64,000 nucleotides of DNA from Leptasterias polaris. Its lineage: Eukaryota; Echinodermata; Asteroidea; Forcipulatida; Asteriidae. How positions within the stretch are numbered: the stretch's first letter is position 1; each line of letters starts with the position of its first letter. The stretch is taken from contig JAZGTN010000014.1 in NCBI GenBank assembly GCA_037783415.1, positions 1,426,001 to 1,490,000 on the forward strand, read 5' to 3'. Shown piece after piece: positions 54,689 through 64,000 of the stretch. The position numbers and the translations under genes are program-made. A model generated the notes under the pieces. It made no database searches, was not told where the DNA came from, and was given only the letters and a program-made list of their open reading frames with translations.

Positions 54689-56217
54689 CCGTATTTTCCT
54701 GCGGATAAGACTCTCGGCGGACAAGACGCAGGACCCTAAAATGACCCCCAAAAAATTCAAACGTCAACAGAAAAGGCGCACCGCCGCATAAGACGCATGT
54801 TTAACAGCACACAGAAGAACACCAGGCGCCACCCGGTGTCGGTACATTGACACAAAGACGTCATTTTGTTGCCTTTTGGAACGTTCACACTATTCGAAGC
54901 ATGAATGAAACTGTAACCACATGGGCGTGTAGAGCCATGCAGAAAAGACCAACGTAAATTGATACCGACCTTCGTCCATCCATTCAGCCAACGCTGTGCA
55001 TTGTTAATAATATGAAGTCCGGCCCAATCAGCAGCCAGAAACGATGGTCCACGCACTGTCTGAAGATATTGCAACACGAACCCAGGCCCTCCTACATGTA
55101 GCCTGAACATCCGACGTCCCACAACGAGGATCCTTGCTGATAAAGACAGGTTACCAGTCTAAGTCCCTCCGAGCCAGTAGATGTTGCGCCCTCTACCGGT
55201 GACTAATACCAAAACTAGCGTCGCCTTTATATATAGGCGCGGCCTACCTTACGCAAATAATCCCGTCACACCCGGGAAGACGTAACAAAATGTTTCATTT
55301 TATATATTTGTTTAAGTTTTAAATTTTTTTTTTTTTGTATATAAAATTCTTTTCCATTATTTCAAACCTTTAATTTGTTAATCTCGTTCATAAGATTTTG
55401 TTTTAAAGTTCTTTTTATTTATTTCAAACTTATAATCTCGTTCATAAGATATTTGTTTAAAACATCTCTCCTCTTCTTTAATAATGTTAGTTTTGTTTTC
55501 AAGGATCATTACCTTGCTTTCAAGGATCATTTTATTATTTGATAAATGAAATAAACGAAACAGACACATGAACCATCTCTCAAATGAATATTTGAACGTT
55601 TAATCAAACAAACGAAAGTGCAATTCGTATAGGTAGGCCAACAAACATTGGTACTTAATTATCCCATCCTTAAATAGTACGTCAAGCCTAAAGCACACTT
55701 CTGAGATATTCTGTACAATAAAAACCCTCAAAGTTCACCACACGATAGAGGTTGGGTGAATGCCGTTTGTACAACAGCATTGACAGTAGTGATTGCAGCA
55801 TTTTCGGAACGATTACGCGGCCACACAGAAATACGTTCGTACGACGCCGACGTCTGTTGGACCGAAAGCACCAACGCATTGCGGCATTGTTGGAATGAAA
55901 GCACGGTCATGGGGGATCAACACGTTGCGGCATTGTTGGAATGAAAGGACAGTCTGGGGGATTGCGGCATTGTTGAAACGAAAATACGGTCTCAGTGTCT
56001 GGATAGTTGAGCCTTGTTTGACCGCATTATTGAGTAAGGATTCTTCACACAAAGACCGTTGATTTGAACTGGACAAAATAAAGGTATTATTTTACGCAGT
56101 GATCATCAAAAAAAAATCAATCGTCAGCAGACAAGGCGCATCGAAAGATAAGACGCACCGATGTTTTGGGGGTCTAAAAAGTCAGATAAGACGCGTCTTA
56201 TCCGCAGGAAAATACGG
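54689..56217. mobile_element. 1.53-kb TA-flanked DNA element
   Basis: Ends CCGTATTTTCCTGCGGATAA and its inverse TTATCCGCAGGAAAATACGG, each flanked by TA. Subterminal words AGACAAGACGCA / AAGACGCACCG recur at both ends. Inside, a roughly 45-bp unit with GCGGCATTGTTGGAATGAAA repeats three times at 55,880-55,995. Two long A/T-rich repeats carry AATCTCGTTCATAAGAT. No transposase recognised. A TA duplication fits Tc1/mariner/pogo-type elements. Confidence 0.75.
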
Positions 56218-56229
56218 TACCTACATGTA

Positions 56230-57125
56230 CATGTATGTACATGTAGGTACCCTTGCAGTTTGAAACGATAGCACAGTACACTGATCGAAAGTTACGCGTG
56301 TAACCCACAAGCTGATTTTGCACAGAGTTGGTGTGAAAGAAGAGCAGATTTGAACTGCGTAAAATTTTACCGAGTCAACACAGAGTTGACCTAAGTAGAC
56401 TTCGACACAAATCAGATGCGATAGTGTGAAAAGGTCTATTAATCTATCTACCTTCCATTTAGTACATCCCTCCAGTGGAGTATAGTCGTACTTGTATATA
56501 AATGGTGGTACCCGCAAGTTTACTATCATTATAGTTTTCTCAGTAATACTGCCAGTAATAATCTGTTCAGGAATAAACTGCAGATCAGGAATCCTTAATC
56601 AGGGTACTTAATCCCCTGCAGTGCATGACAGCATGCTTTATATACTCGCTCACTGCTACATGTACATAGCTGAGAACACAATTAATACACATCACAGTGT
56701 CTGATGATGCACACATCTAAAAATAGACTCAGACACAAATCAGTGTGTTGTGCACTAGTAATGTACTACTCTCTCTACCCTACTAGTCATTGACTGATGG
56801 ACTACTGAGATCCAAGGCCATGAAAGATTTAATTTTTAACTGAGTGAGTGAAGACTTGCAGCTTGCATACATAATGAGAAAGTGAAGTGCAGTGAACAAT
56901 AATCATAAAATCATTAAATATTGTACAATGAATGTAAAAACGAACAGTACAACGTTGTACATGTAGTACATTTGTGTACTCATTTAGAAAGTGAATTTTG
57001 TAGCATTGATATTGTACTTTCAGATGCATCAACAATGAGAAATTGTAAACAATTTACTTGCATGAAAGTGGCACTAAATTTAATGTTAACAAAATGACGA
57101 AGAAACAATGGGTAGACAGAGTTTG
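56230..57125. other. No gene seen
   Basis: AT-rich with ACATGTAC words. Short chance frames only. Confidence 0.4.
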
Positions 57126-57129
57126 CCCT

Positions 57130-57345
57130 GAACTTTTTTAGTGACTTGCTAGCAGGGCCAGTTAGCTTGTCATTTCACAAGTTCATCACCTTTTTCACTT
57201 GATGTCCATATTTCATGGGATGCTGTTCAACAGTCAACTCTGAGCTAAACAGCCGGAAGACTTGGTACATGAAGTTTGACTGGTCCCCTGGTGTTTTAAC
57301 TGGCATTTAGCCAGCGGGCCACTTTTAAGGGAGAACGCTGATAAA
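57130..57345. repeat. Dispersed repeat G, uninterrupted copy
   Basis: CCAGTTAGCTTGTCATTTCA ... GTTTTAACTGGCATTTAGCC ... AAGGGAGAACGCTG matches the 27.8-28.2-kb copy, which carries a MITE between the halves. Confidence 0.55.
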
Positions 57346-57349
57346 ATTT

Positions 57350-58430
57350 GGTTATGAATGTGTGAAAAAGTTAAACACAGTAAATTACATAATTGTGGGG
57401 GAAGGGTGTGTCTACCCAAAGAAATGGAGGGCTGTCAACAGGGATCCAAGTGTACAAAGGGACTGGCATGTCTTTGTGCTAAGACCATTTGGAGACATAA
57501 TGCGTCTGAAAAGATGTTCAATTTAAAACTGAAAGCTCTGCAATGTCAAAACTTTCGTATGCAGTTTAAATGCCCTACTTGTTCAATAATATTAAAAACA
57601 AATACAAAAACATTGATAACACAATTTTAAGTCAAACGTGCCCGCCTCTTCGTGAAAGCGCAAAATCATGATGACCTACACCTACATGTACATTACTTTT
57701 GCTCACATCTATCCTGTAGGCCTACATGCCTGCCTACATGTACATGTATGTTTTAACATACATGTATGTATGTTTTAACATATGTACATGTAGTGAAGGG
57801 CGGTCATGTTAGATGATTACGCGCATGTTGATAAATGTAGGCCTGTCTCTTTGTGAAAAGGCATTTAATAAGGCAACTTGCAGTTATTTAGATGAATCCC
57901 ACTTAGCAATTAATATAATTTTAAAAGAAATTAAGCATAATTTTTGTTCAGCAGTAATTCAGTGGCTAAAATCATATTTAAAGGCAAGAAGTGAAAAATA
58001 TAGAATGTGATTTTGACGTGCCTTTCCCCTTGTGAAAACTGTAATGAATTGTATAGCCTGGTGACAAGAGGCCACTTGGAGTCCTGGGTGTTATTAGTAG
58101 TTGGTGTTGGAATAATTTAATGACAGAATAACCACCCTGAACTGTTACATCAATATCAAATAATTTGGACCTTGTTTCTTGGCATTACGTATCAATCACA
58201 CTGTATAACTTTGCCCATAGATCTAGATGTTTTGTGTACTTTGTGCAAATTGTGTATGTTGTTGTTTGCTGTTTGTTTAGATGGTTTTCCTACAAAGGGA
58301 ACTCAGCAGAGCTCCCACTAGGGGATATAAACACCAAGCTGGCAACAGCAAGTCTCTCTCATACAATTATTGGTTTAACGATCTATGATGTTGCGATTCA
58401 GTAACGAGCTGACAATAGTCACCGTGAAAT
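57350..58430. other. No gene seen
   Basis: Short frames of 65-90 codons with unremarkable composition. A run of inverted ACATGTA words with TGTTTTAACATA stands at 57,735-57,790. Confidence 0.4.
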
Positions 58431-58440
58431 CAGCAGTTAG

Positions 58441-58512
58441 CTTGGCCGGATTCGAACCCGCAAACTCGTGATTGAAAGTCCTTCAGTCTAAAAACTTGAC
58501 CACGGTGAACTA
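58441..58512 (-). mobile_element. tRNA-like relic or SINE head
   Basis: The minus strand reads GTGGTCAAGTTTTTAGACTG (A-box region), then GACTGA...TCAATC as a possible anticodon stem and GCGGGTTCGAATCCGGC as a good TpsiC arm. Acceptor-stem pairing is poor and the D arm is odd, so a functional tRNA is unlikely. Confidence 0.4.
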
Positions 58513-59058
58513 GACTGGAATGTTTTCAGTGAACTGGTGAACTTATGTACGTGTACTGTACATGTACACCTCCTGCCTCATTTAATGATATTGACTTTTC
58601 CCCTTATGATACGCGTGGGCATTTACAGTACACTGTACTGTAGTTCCCTGATGAAGCTTTACATTACTGTTCACTTGATATCACCTAAACTTATGTACAT
58701 GTACATTACCTTCTTGTTCACATGTATTGGAAGAAACATAGGTACATGTAGAATACATGTAGAGTGTGCATACTGTATGTTTTTGTAAATGTCTAACATG
58801 TGAGAATTTATCAAAAATGATGTCATCAGTCAGTCGTGCAACAAATACATGTACATCTGACCAAGGATGTAACAGTTACAGAGGTCCATTACATTATTTA
58901 TTTCTTTACAAATACTGTGGTTCTCTGTCAAGCTTGTCAGACAGGCTAACCAGCACATTGACTGTGGTTGTCTGGCAGAATGTTTTGGTTGTCCCTGGAT
59001 ACTAGACATAAGGTTCCGCTCAATAAACAGTCCAGATCCTGCTGCACAACATTTGCAG

Positions 59059-59873
59059 GGGTTGTTCTAAAACCCCCTCGACCCCCTCGACCCCCACGAC
59101 CCACGACCCCCTCGACCCCTCGACTTATGCTCGATTTTTTTTTATGTACACCAAAATTGCCACATGACACGATCTCAGCCAATCACGCACGAAGCAAACT
59201 GCGCGTGATTGGCTGAGATCGGGTACTGTGGCAATTTTGGTGTACAGAAAAAAAATCGCGGCATTTCCAAGCGTATCTCTTGGCCGACCCGAGCCTGAAT
59301 AGGAGTATATCCCAACTGGGATCCTGCGTTTACCGCCCGAGTACGATTTAGGCCAACTCATTACGTGATGATCAGGCAGACTCATTTCCGGCTGATCGCT
59401 CCCGTCCTGTGTCAACAATTACTACTTGCTCTATGCGGAGCTCGAGGTAGTAGACCCGACCGACCATGGCCCACACGTGTTTTGGGGTTGTCAGTCTCCC
59501 ACACCCGGGCCCCCGACCATATGAAACGAGATCATGATCGGTGTGCACGTAACGTGCACACAGACTGGCAAACAATTGTTGACAACAACACGAAATTACC
59601 TCTCTTCTTGTGTCGTGACTCTCACTCGGTCGGTGCAACACCACTGACTCTGGACGTATGGTCTGTTGGTCATCAGCAGGTCGCCGGAAGGAAGTCGCGT
59701 CGCCAGACCAGCTACATGTAGCTCTTTGGATCACACGCTGTGAATTCTAAATCGGGAACTTAATTCTTACTCGGCCGTAAAGCGATGTGTTATGAATTGG
59801 AATTGGGACACGTTTCGATAACGGGGCGGACGTCGAGGGGTCGAGGGGGTCGAGGGGGTTTTAGAACAACCCC
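59059..59873. mobile_element. 815-bp element with CCCCCTCGA-repeat ends and 8-bp duplication
   Basis: The inverted ends GGGGTTGTTCTAAAACCCCC and its inverse continue as (CCCCCTCGA)n. The direct repeat ATTTGCAG is at 59,051-59,058 and 59,874-59,881. Both strands have frames of about 120 codons at 59,365-59,734, mutually antisense and unrecognised. An 8-bp duplication occurs in hAT, P and Merlin groups; the group is not decided. Confidence 0.8.
59132..59265. mobile_element. Nested hairpin MITE
   Basis: Arms TGTACACCAAAATTGCCACA...GATCTCAGCCAATCACGC and the inverse GCGTGATTGGCTGAGATC...GGCAATTTTGGTGTACA, with CGATTTTTTT/AAAAAAATCG outside. It lies inside the 815-bp element. Confidence 0.75.
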
Positions 59874-60042
59874 ATTTGCAGTGACATTATTATCATTTTG
59901 TACTTTGTGAATTGGAACATTAAGCCTGCACACTTTGGGTGTGATCTAATTCTCACTCAGCCTTGTGAATATAAAGCCTTGTCTGGTTACAAATCCAGAA
60001 TCAGAATGAGAAACTGTAGGTACGACGACGACGACGTACACT

Positions 60043-60241
60043 GGGCCCAATTTCATAGAGCTGCTTAAGCAGAAAATATTGCTTAACAGTTTGTTGCTAA
60101 GCAGAAATGAGCAGGATACCAGTTACAAATTGTACATGTGACATGGTACATGTAGTTTGGCTGGTAACCTTATTCTGGTAAGCATAGTTTTGTTGTGCTA
60201 AGCTACTTTTTGTGCTTAAGCAGCTCTATGAAATTGGGCCC
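60043..60241 (-). mobile_element. MITE, GGGCCCAATTTCATAGAGCTG family, copy 3 (reversed)
   Basis: Perfect outer ends GGGCCCAATTTCATAGAGCT and AGCTCTATGAAATTGGGCCC. The interior is reversed relative to copies 1 and 2 (GAGCAGGATACCAG, GCTGGTAACCTTATTCTGG) and contains an ACATGTGACATGGTACATGTA insertion. Confidence 0.92.
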
Positions 60242-60619
60242 TGGTCTGCAAGTAGGCAATGTTGTTTACAGAAACAGATGATTCATTGTACTAGTACAAT
60301 GTAAACAAGCACTAAGTTGTCTTACTTTGATACTCAACAGAAGTTGAAATATCAATCATATCAAAACATTGAAATATCAAAACATTGAAATATCAATCTC
60401 AAAGTCAACGTTTAACATGATTTTTTTCAAATAAAGATATTCCACAGTTGTTTATTGTTATTCAATTAGAAGACAGGAGTTTACTGGCCTGACGATAAAA
60501 TCACTGGCCTCAAGCCTGCAATCCATTGTTAATATTAGGTAATATTCTTCCTATCTAGTCTGATTTCGGATTTGTTTGCCCTTGGGAAAAATCAGGAAAA
60601 AAAATTGTGATTTAAAATA

Positions 60620-61143
60620 GCTTGAAAGTCTTCTAAAGCCTATTCAGAACACCGCTGCTCGCCTCGTCTCTCGCACCCCTCGTTCCCAACATATTACTCC
60701 CATCTTACAAGAACTCCACTGGCTCCCAATCAAACTGCGTATCGTTTATAAGTTAAATCTTCTCACTTTCAAAGCTCTTCATGGCTTATCCCCTGACTAT
60801 ATATCTGATCTTCTCCAGATAATTATAATTATTTCTGTTCGTCCTCTCCGATCTGCTGGCCAATCCCTACTCACGCAAACTACTTTTTCCACAAAATTTT
60901 ATGGTCAAAGAGCCTTCAACTTCATTGCACCTTCATTATGGAATGACTTACCTCTTAATATTCGCCAAGCTGGCTCTCTTCAGATTTTCAAGGGACTTTT
61001 AAAAACTCATTTGTTTGAATCTTTATTTGTGTTACTTGCTTTTTAAAATAATATTCTTTTCAATGTTTTTGTTTTTGTGTTGCGCATAGAGGCTTCTGCA
61101 TTATGCGCTATATAAATTTCTTGTATTATTATTATTATTATTC
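60620..61143 (+). mobile_element. 5'-truncated L2-like LINE, 3' end
   Basis: It translates with breaks to the C-terminal part of an L2/CR1-type reverse transcriptase protein: QNTAARLVSRTP, ELHWLPIKLRIVYKLNLLTF, PSLWNDLPLNIRQA, LKTHLFESLF. The 3' end TGCGCTATATAAATTTCTTG followed by (ATT)n is typical of L2 elements. It lacks the catalytic domain. Confidence 0.85.
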
Positions 61144-61144
61144 C

Positions 61145-61685
61145 ATGTGATGTAGGTCAACCCTTCTAAAGTCATTAAAATGTTCCTACTTTTTTCCAAG
61201 GACCAAATATCATAGCTCCATCCGATAAATGGTTTACCAATTTGACCCAGTTGTTACGGATGGTCATTTGAATATTGGTGGGCACGCTCATTTTGACCGA
61301 AATCAACGAGAAGGGCGTGCCGTAGCGCAAAAACCGTTTAGTGGATGGCGCTTAAATTTGAAATTTCAGCTTGTTGAGTCAAAGTAACCCCATGATGTAA
61401 ATTTGAGCAAATTTGAAGAGGGTGGGGTTTAAAATTCAATTTTTGGGGGGTATTTTAAATGACCAGACCCGATACATTTATCAATTAGGGCTTGAGTTTG
61501 GGAGGAAAATCCACAAGACCGCATGACTAGACTTGTAGGTCAAAATTTTTACTTGACCGGAACTTTGTTTACAAGACCAGCATTCAAATGAGAGAAATAA
61601 CAAAAACTACAGAGTTTAAACATTTGAACTGTCTAAATTTGAACACGCACTTAGAGAAGATTTATCTTTGTATAATGGGTCAGTA
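61145..61685. other. Between the two LINEs, no gene seen
   Basis: Unique-looking sequence with no convincing frame or repeat partner in the window. Confidence 0.4.
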
Positions 61686-61689
61686 TTCT

Positions 61690-64000
61690 TTGATAATAAT
61701 AATAATAATAATAATTACACAGCATTTATAAAGGCGCACTGAATCTGATATAAAACCATTCAAAGGCGCCGGTCAAGATGGAAAGGAGGGAAATCTCAAG
61801 TGGTAGGAAAAGCAAGTGTGAACAGGTGTGTCTTCAGTTGCTGCTGAAAGAGTGAGATGTTGTGTATTTCCCTGAGGTTTTCAGGAAGTGAATTCCAGAG
61901 CCTGGGTGCTATGCTGGAAAAACCCCTGTCCCCGTAGCTGGCTAAACGAGACCGGGGAACAAGGAGCATGTTGCTGGTGAATCTTAGACCTGGTCTTGTA
62001 GTACGGGGAGTCAACAGGTTTTGAATGTAGAGTGGGGCTGAACCTTGGAGTGCCTTGAAAGTGAGAATGATTATTTTGAAGTGGATGCGTTGTTTGATGG
62101 GAAGCCAATGTACATGTAGATTATAGAGGATGGGAGTGATGTGGTCATGTATTTTGTTACCAGTCAAGAGACGTGCTGCAGCGTTCTGAACAGATTGAAG
62201 ACGCTGCAGCGTGCTCTGCGGAAGGCCAGCAAGTAGACTATTACAGAAGTCAAGTCTGGAAGTGATAAACGCATGGATGAGCTGCTCTGCTGCCTTCATA
62301 GAAAGTAGACGTCTGATCTGAGCAATGCGTCTAAGGTGTATTATAGGAAGTTTGGCAGACACGAGAGACATGCTTCTCTAGGTTCATGCACTGGTCAAAG
62401 AGCACGCCGAGATTTCGTACATCTGTGCTGGGTATGACCTGGGCATCGCCAATCTGAGTTGGATGGAAACTTTGTTACGGAGTTGTGGAGAGGAGATTAT
62501 TATGAACTTCGTTTTAGAAGGATTGAATTTGAGAAAGTTGTCCAGCATCCATCTTTGGAAGTCATGTAAGCAGTTGGTGAGTGACAAGAGGATGTTGTCG
62601 TGATTATCTACCAAGTTGGGACTGAAAGTTGTGTATAATTGTGTGTCGTCGGCGTAGAAGTGTGATTGTAAATTATGTTTCCTTGCAATTTGACCAAGTG
62701 GCGATGTATATAGGGTGAAAAGAACGGGACCTAGGACAGAGCCCTGCGGGACTCCGTAATATACTTTGGCCTCCGGTGATGATTCCCCTTGAATTTGCAC
62801 TAGTTGAGAACGGTTATGAAGGTAAGATTTGATCCAGTTTAAAGCTGTCCCCCCAATACCAAAATTAGAATACAATCTATGGATGAGAACATCGTGGTCA
62901 ATTGTGTCGAAGGCCGCTGAGAGGTCGAGCAAAACCATCAGTACAGCCTTTTTGCTGTCGACAGCGCACATGATGTCATTGTGGACTTTAAGAAGGGCCG
63001 TTTCCACACTATGAAACTTTCGGTACGCAGATTGTTTGACTTTCGCGCAGCTGGTTTTCTGACAAGTGTGCGTTTAGTCTTGCAACAACGACCTTCTCAG
63101 TGACCTTCGACACAAACGACAGATTTGATATAGGACGATTGTTCTTCAAGTCATTACAGTCCAATGATTCTTTCTTTATTACTGGGGTGATCAAAGCAGT
63201 TTTGAAGCTGTCTGGAAATTGGCCACTATCGAGAGACATGTTGATCAGCCGGGTTATGGGCACTGCCAATAAGTTGTTCAAGTTCTTAACCAGCGCTGTC
63301 GGTAGAGGGTCCAGTGGGCATGATTTGGGAGGAGAACTCTTGATTATCTTGGCGATCTCGTCCTCCGAAGCAGGTCTCAGGGTTACGAAGATTGGAATCG
63401 GTGGTTGGATAGGGTTAGGGCTACTGTTATCTGTGGTAGGTGTGGGTATGGGGGCCATTTGATTTGAAACCAGGTCACTTCTGATCTGATCGATTTTGCT
63501 GGTAAAGTAAGCCGAAAAACTGCCCGCTAGTTCCATCGGACGCGTGTCAGTTGGAAGCTTGTGGATTGTTTTCCTGTGCATGAGGTGATTTGTTATTTCA
63601 AAGAGTGCTTTTTGGTTACCTTCACAGCCTTGTATTTTCTCGTGGTAATAATTAGACTTGGCTTCAGCAAAGATGCGTTTACATAGGCCACGCTGTGTTT
63701 TGAAAATGTCTTGATCAATTACAAGCCTGGATTTCCGCCATTTCCTTTCTAGTTGGCGGCGTCGACGCTTTTCAAGTGTGATACGCTCATTGTACCACGG
63801 GACAGCAGGCCGATCAACAATGTAGCGTGTCTTCACAGGTGCATGGGAATTGATCAGCTGACCGAGCACACTGTTATACTGATCGGCGAGAGTGTTAATC
63901 GTCAACGCTGGAGCTGTAATGAGGGGAGATGTTGTGACGTCATTTGCAAACTTGTCCAAATCAATGGAGTTGACTTTGTGGTAGTGGAGTAGGCTTTTTG
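61690..64000 (-). mobile_element. L2-like LINE, frame-broken, running off the right edge
   Basis: Three consecutive frames on the minus strand form one element. 63,009-63,959 carries the N-terminal RT region (APVKTRYI, PWYNERI, PKSCPLDPLPT, RPISNLSFVSKVTEKVV). 62,384-63,007 carries LLDLSAAFDTIDH, GVPQGSVLGPVLF and the catalytic YADDTQLY. 61,796-62,371 carries SRLDFCNSLLAGL, WLPIKQRI and LWNSLPENLR. Frame breaks at about 63,008 and 62,378 inactivate it. The 3' end GCGCCTTTATAAATGCTGTG and (ATT)n tail match the L2 type. The endonuclease region, if present, is beyond the window. Confidence 0.88.

Larger units (their letters stand above)
46320..58880. repeat. Region enriched in TACATGTA/ACATGTAC words
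   Basis: The palindromic words TACATGTA and TGTACATGTACA recur dozens of times, for example at 46,334-46,360, 48,550-48,575, 53,470-53,495, 53,855-53,905, 56,222-56,245 and 57,735-57,795. Some form short tandem runs, and others are scattered single copies. Confidence 0.7.

Noticed and set aside
59365..59734. Two antisense frames of about 120 codons inside the 8-bp-TSD element
   Set aside because: They overlap on opposite strands and neither shows a transposase motif.

Overview
The window is eukaryotic nuclear DNA: intron-split genes with GT-AG junctions, intronless receptor-type genes, many small inverted-repeat transposons, tRNA-derived SINEs, CR1/L2-type LINE fragments and a short interstitial TTAGGG telomere tract. 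The gene set (melatonin-receptor-like GPCR, AIG1/ADTRP-type hydrolase, FOG-like first exon) and the TACATGTA-rich intergenic DNA suggest a marine deuterostome invertebrate, most likely an echinoderm and perhaps a sea star. That placement is inference; no marker gene in the window fixes the species.

Layout. At 1-4.3 kb there is an intronless class A GPCR (992-2107, +) with a truncated duplicate of its last 60 codons 2 kb downstream. From 4.8 to 11.1 kb there are SINE fragments, a 27-bp minisatellite and nested MITEs, with no recognised gene. An intronless leucine-rich-repeat transmembrane protein lies at 11,776-13,323 (-). From 13.6 to 24 kb there is a 1.3-kb repeat element carrying perfect cAMP-response elements (CREs), several MITEs, and AT-rich DNA with one weak terminal-exon candidate at 21.6 kb.

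From 24.1 to 38.1 kb lies one AIG1/ADTRP-family gene on the minus strand. Five shared downstream exons are joined to three mutually exclusive first exons (34,614-34,805; 36,449-36,706; 37,945-38,133). All three end in phase 0 and each carries its own copy of the predicted catalytic threonine, while the catalytic histidine sits in a shared exon. The promoters should therefore give three enzymes of 247, 269 and 246 residues with different N-termini. The introns are loaded with SINEs, an 18-bp minisatellite, a 948-bp fold-back element and a CR1-like LINE. Two phase-compatible exons on the opposite strand sit inside intron 3.

From 38.8 to 44.6 kb there are decayed G-rich repeats, an interstitial telomere tract, and a tandem cluster of the same CRE-loaded element. 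The cluster ends about 1.1 kb before the first coding exon of a probable FOG/SALL-type zinc-finger gene (45,742-45,781, +). The rest of that gene is not seen and would lie beyond the window. From 46 to 64 kb the DNA is transposon-rich: two Harbinger-like TAA-flanked elements, a TTAA-flanked MITE split twice by different insertions, an element flanked by 8-bp target-site duplications (TSDs), a TA-flanked element, and two L2-like LINEs, the last running off the right edge.
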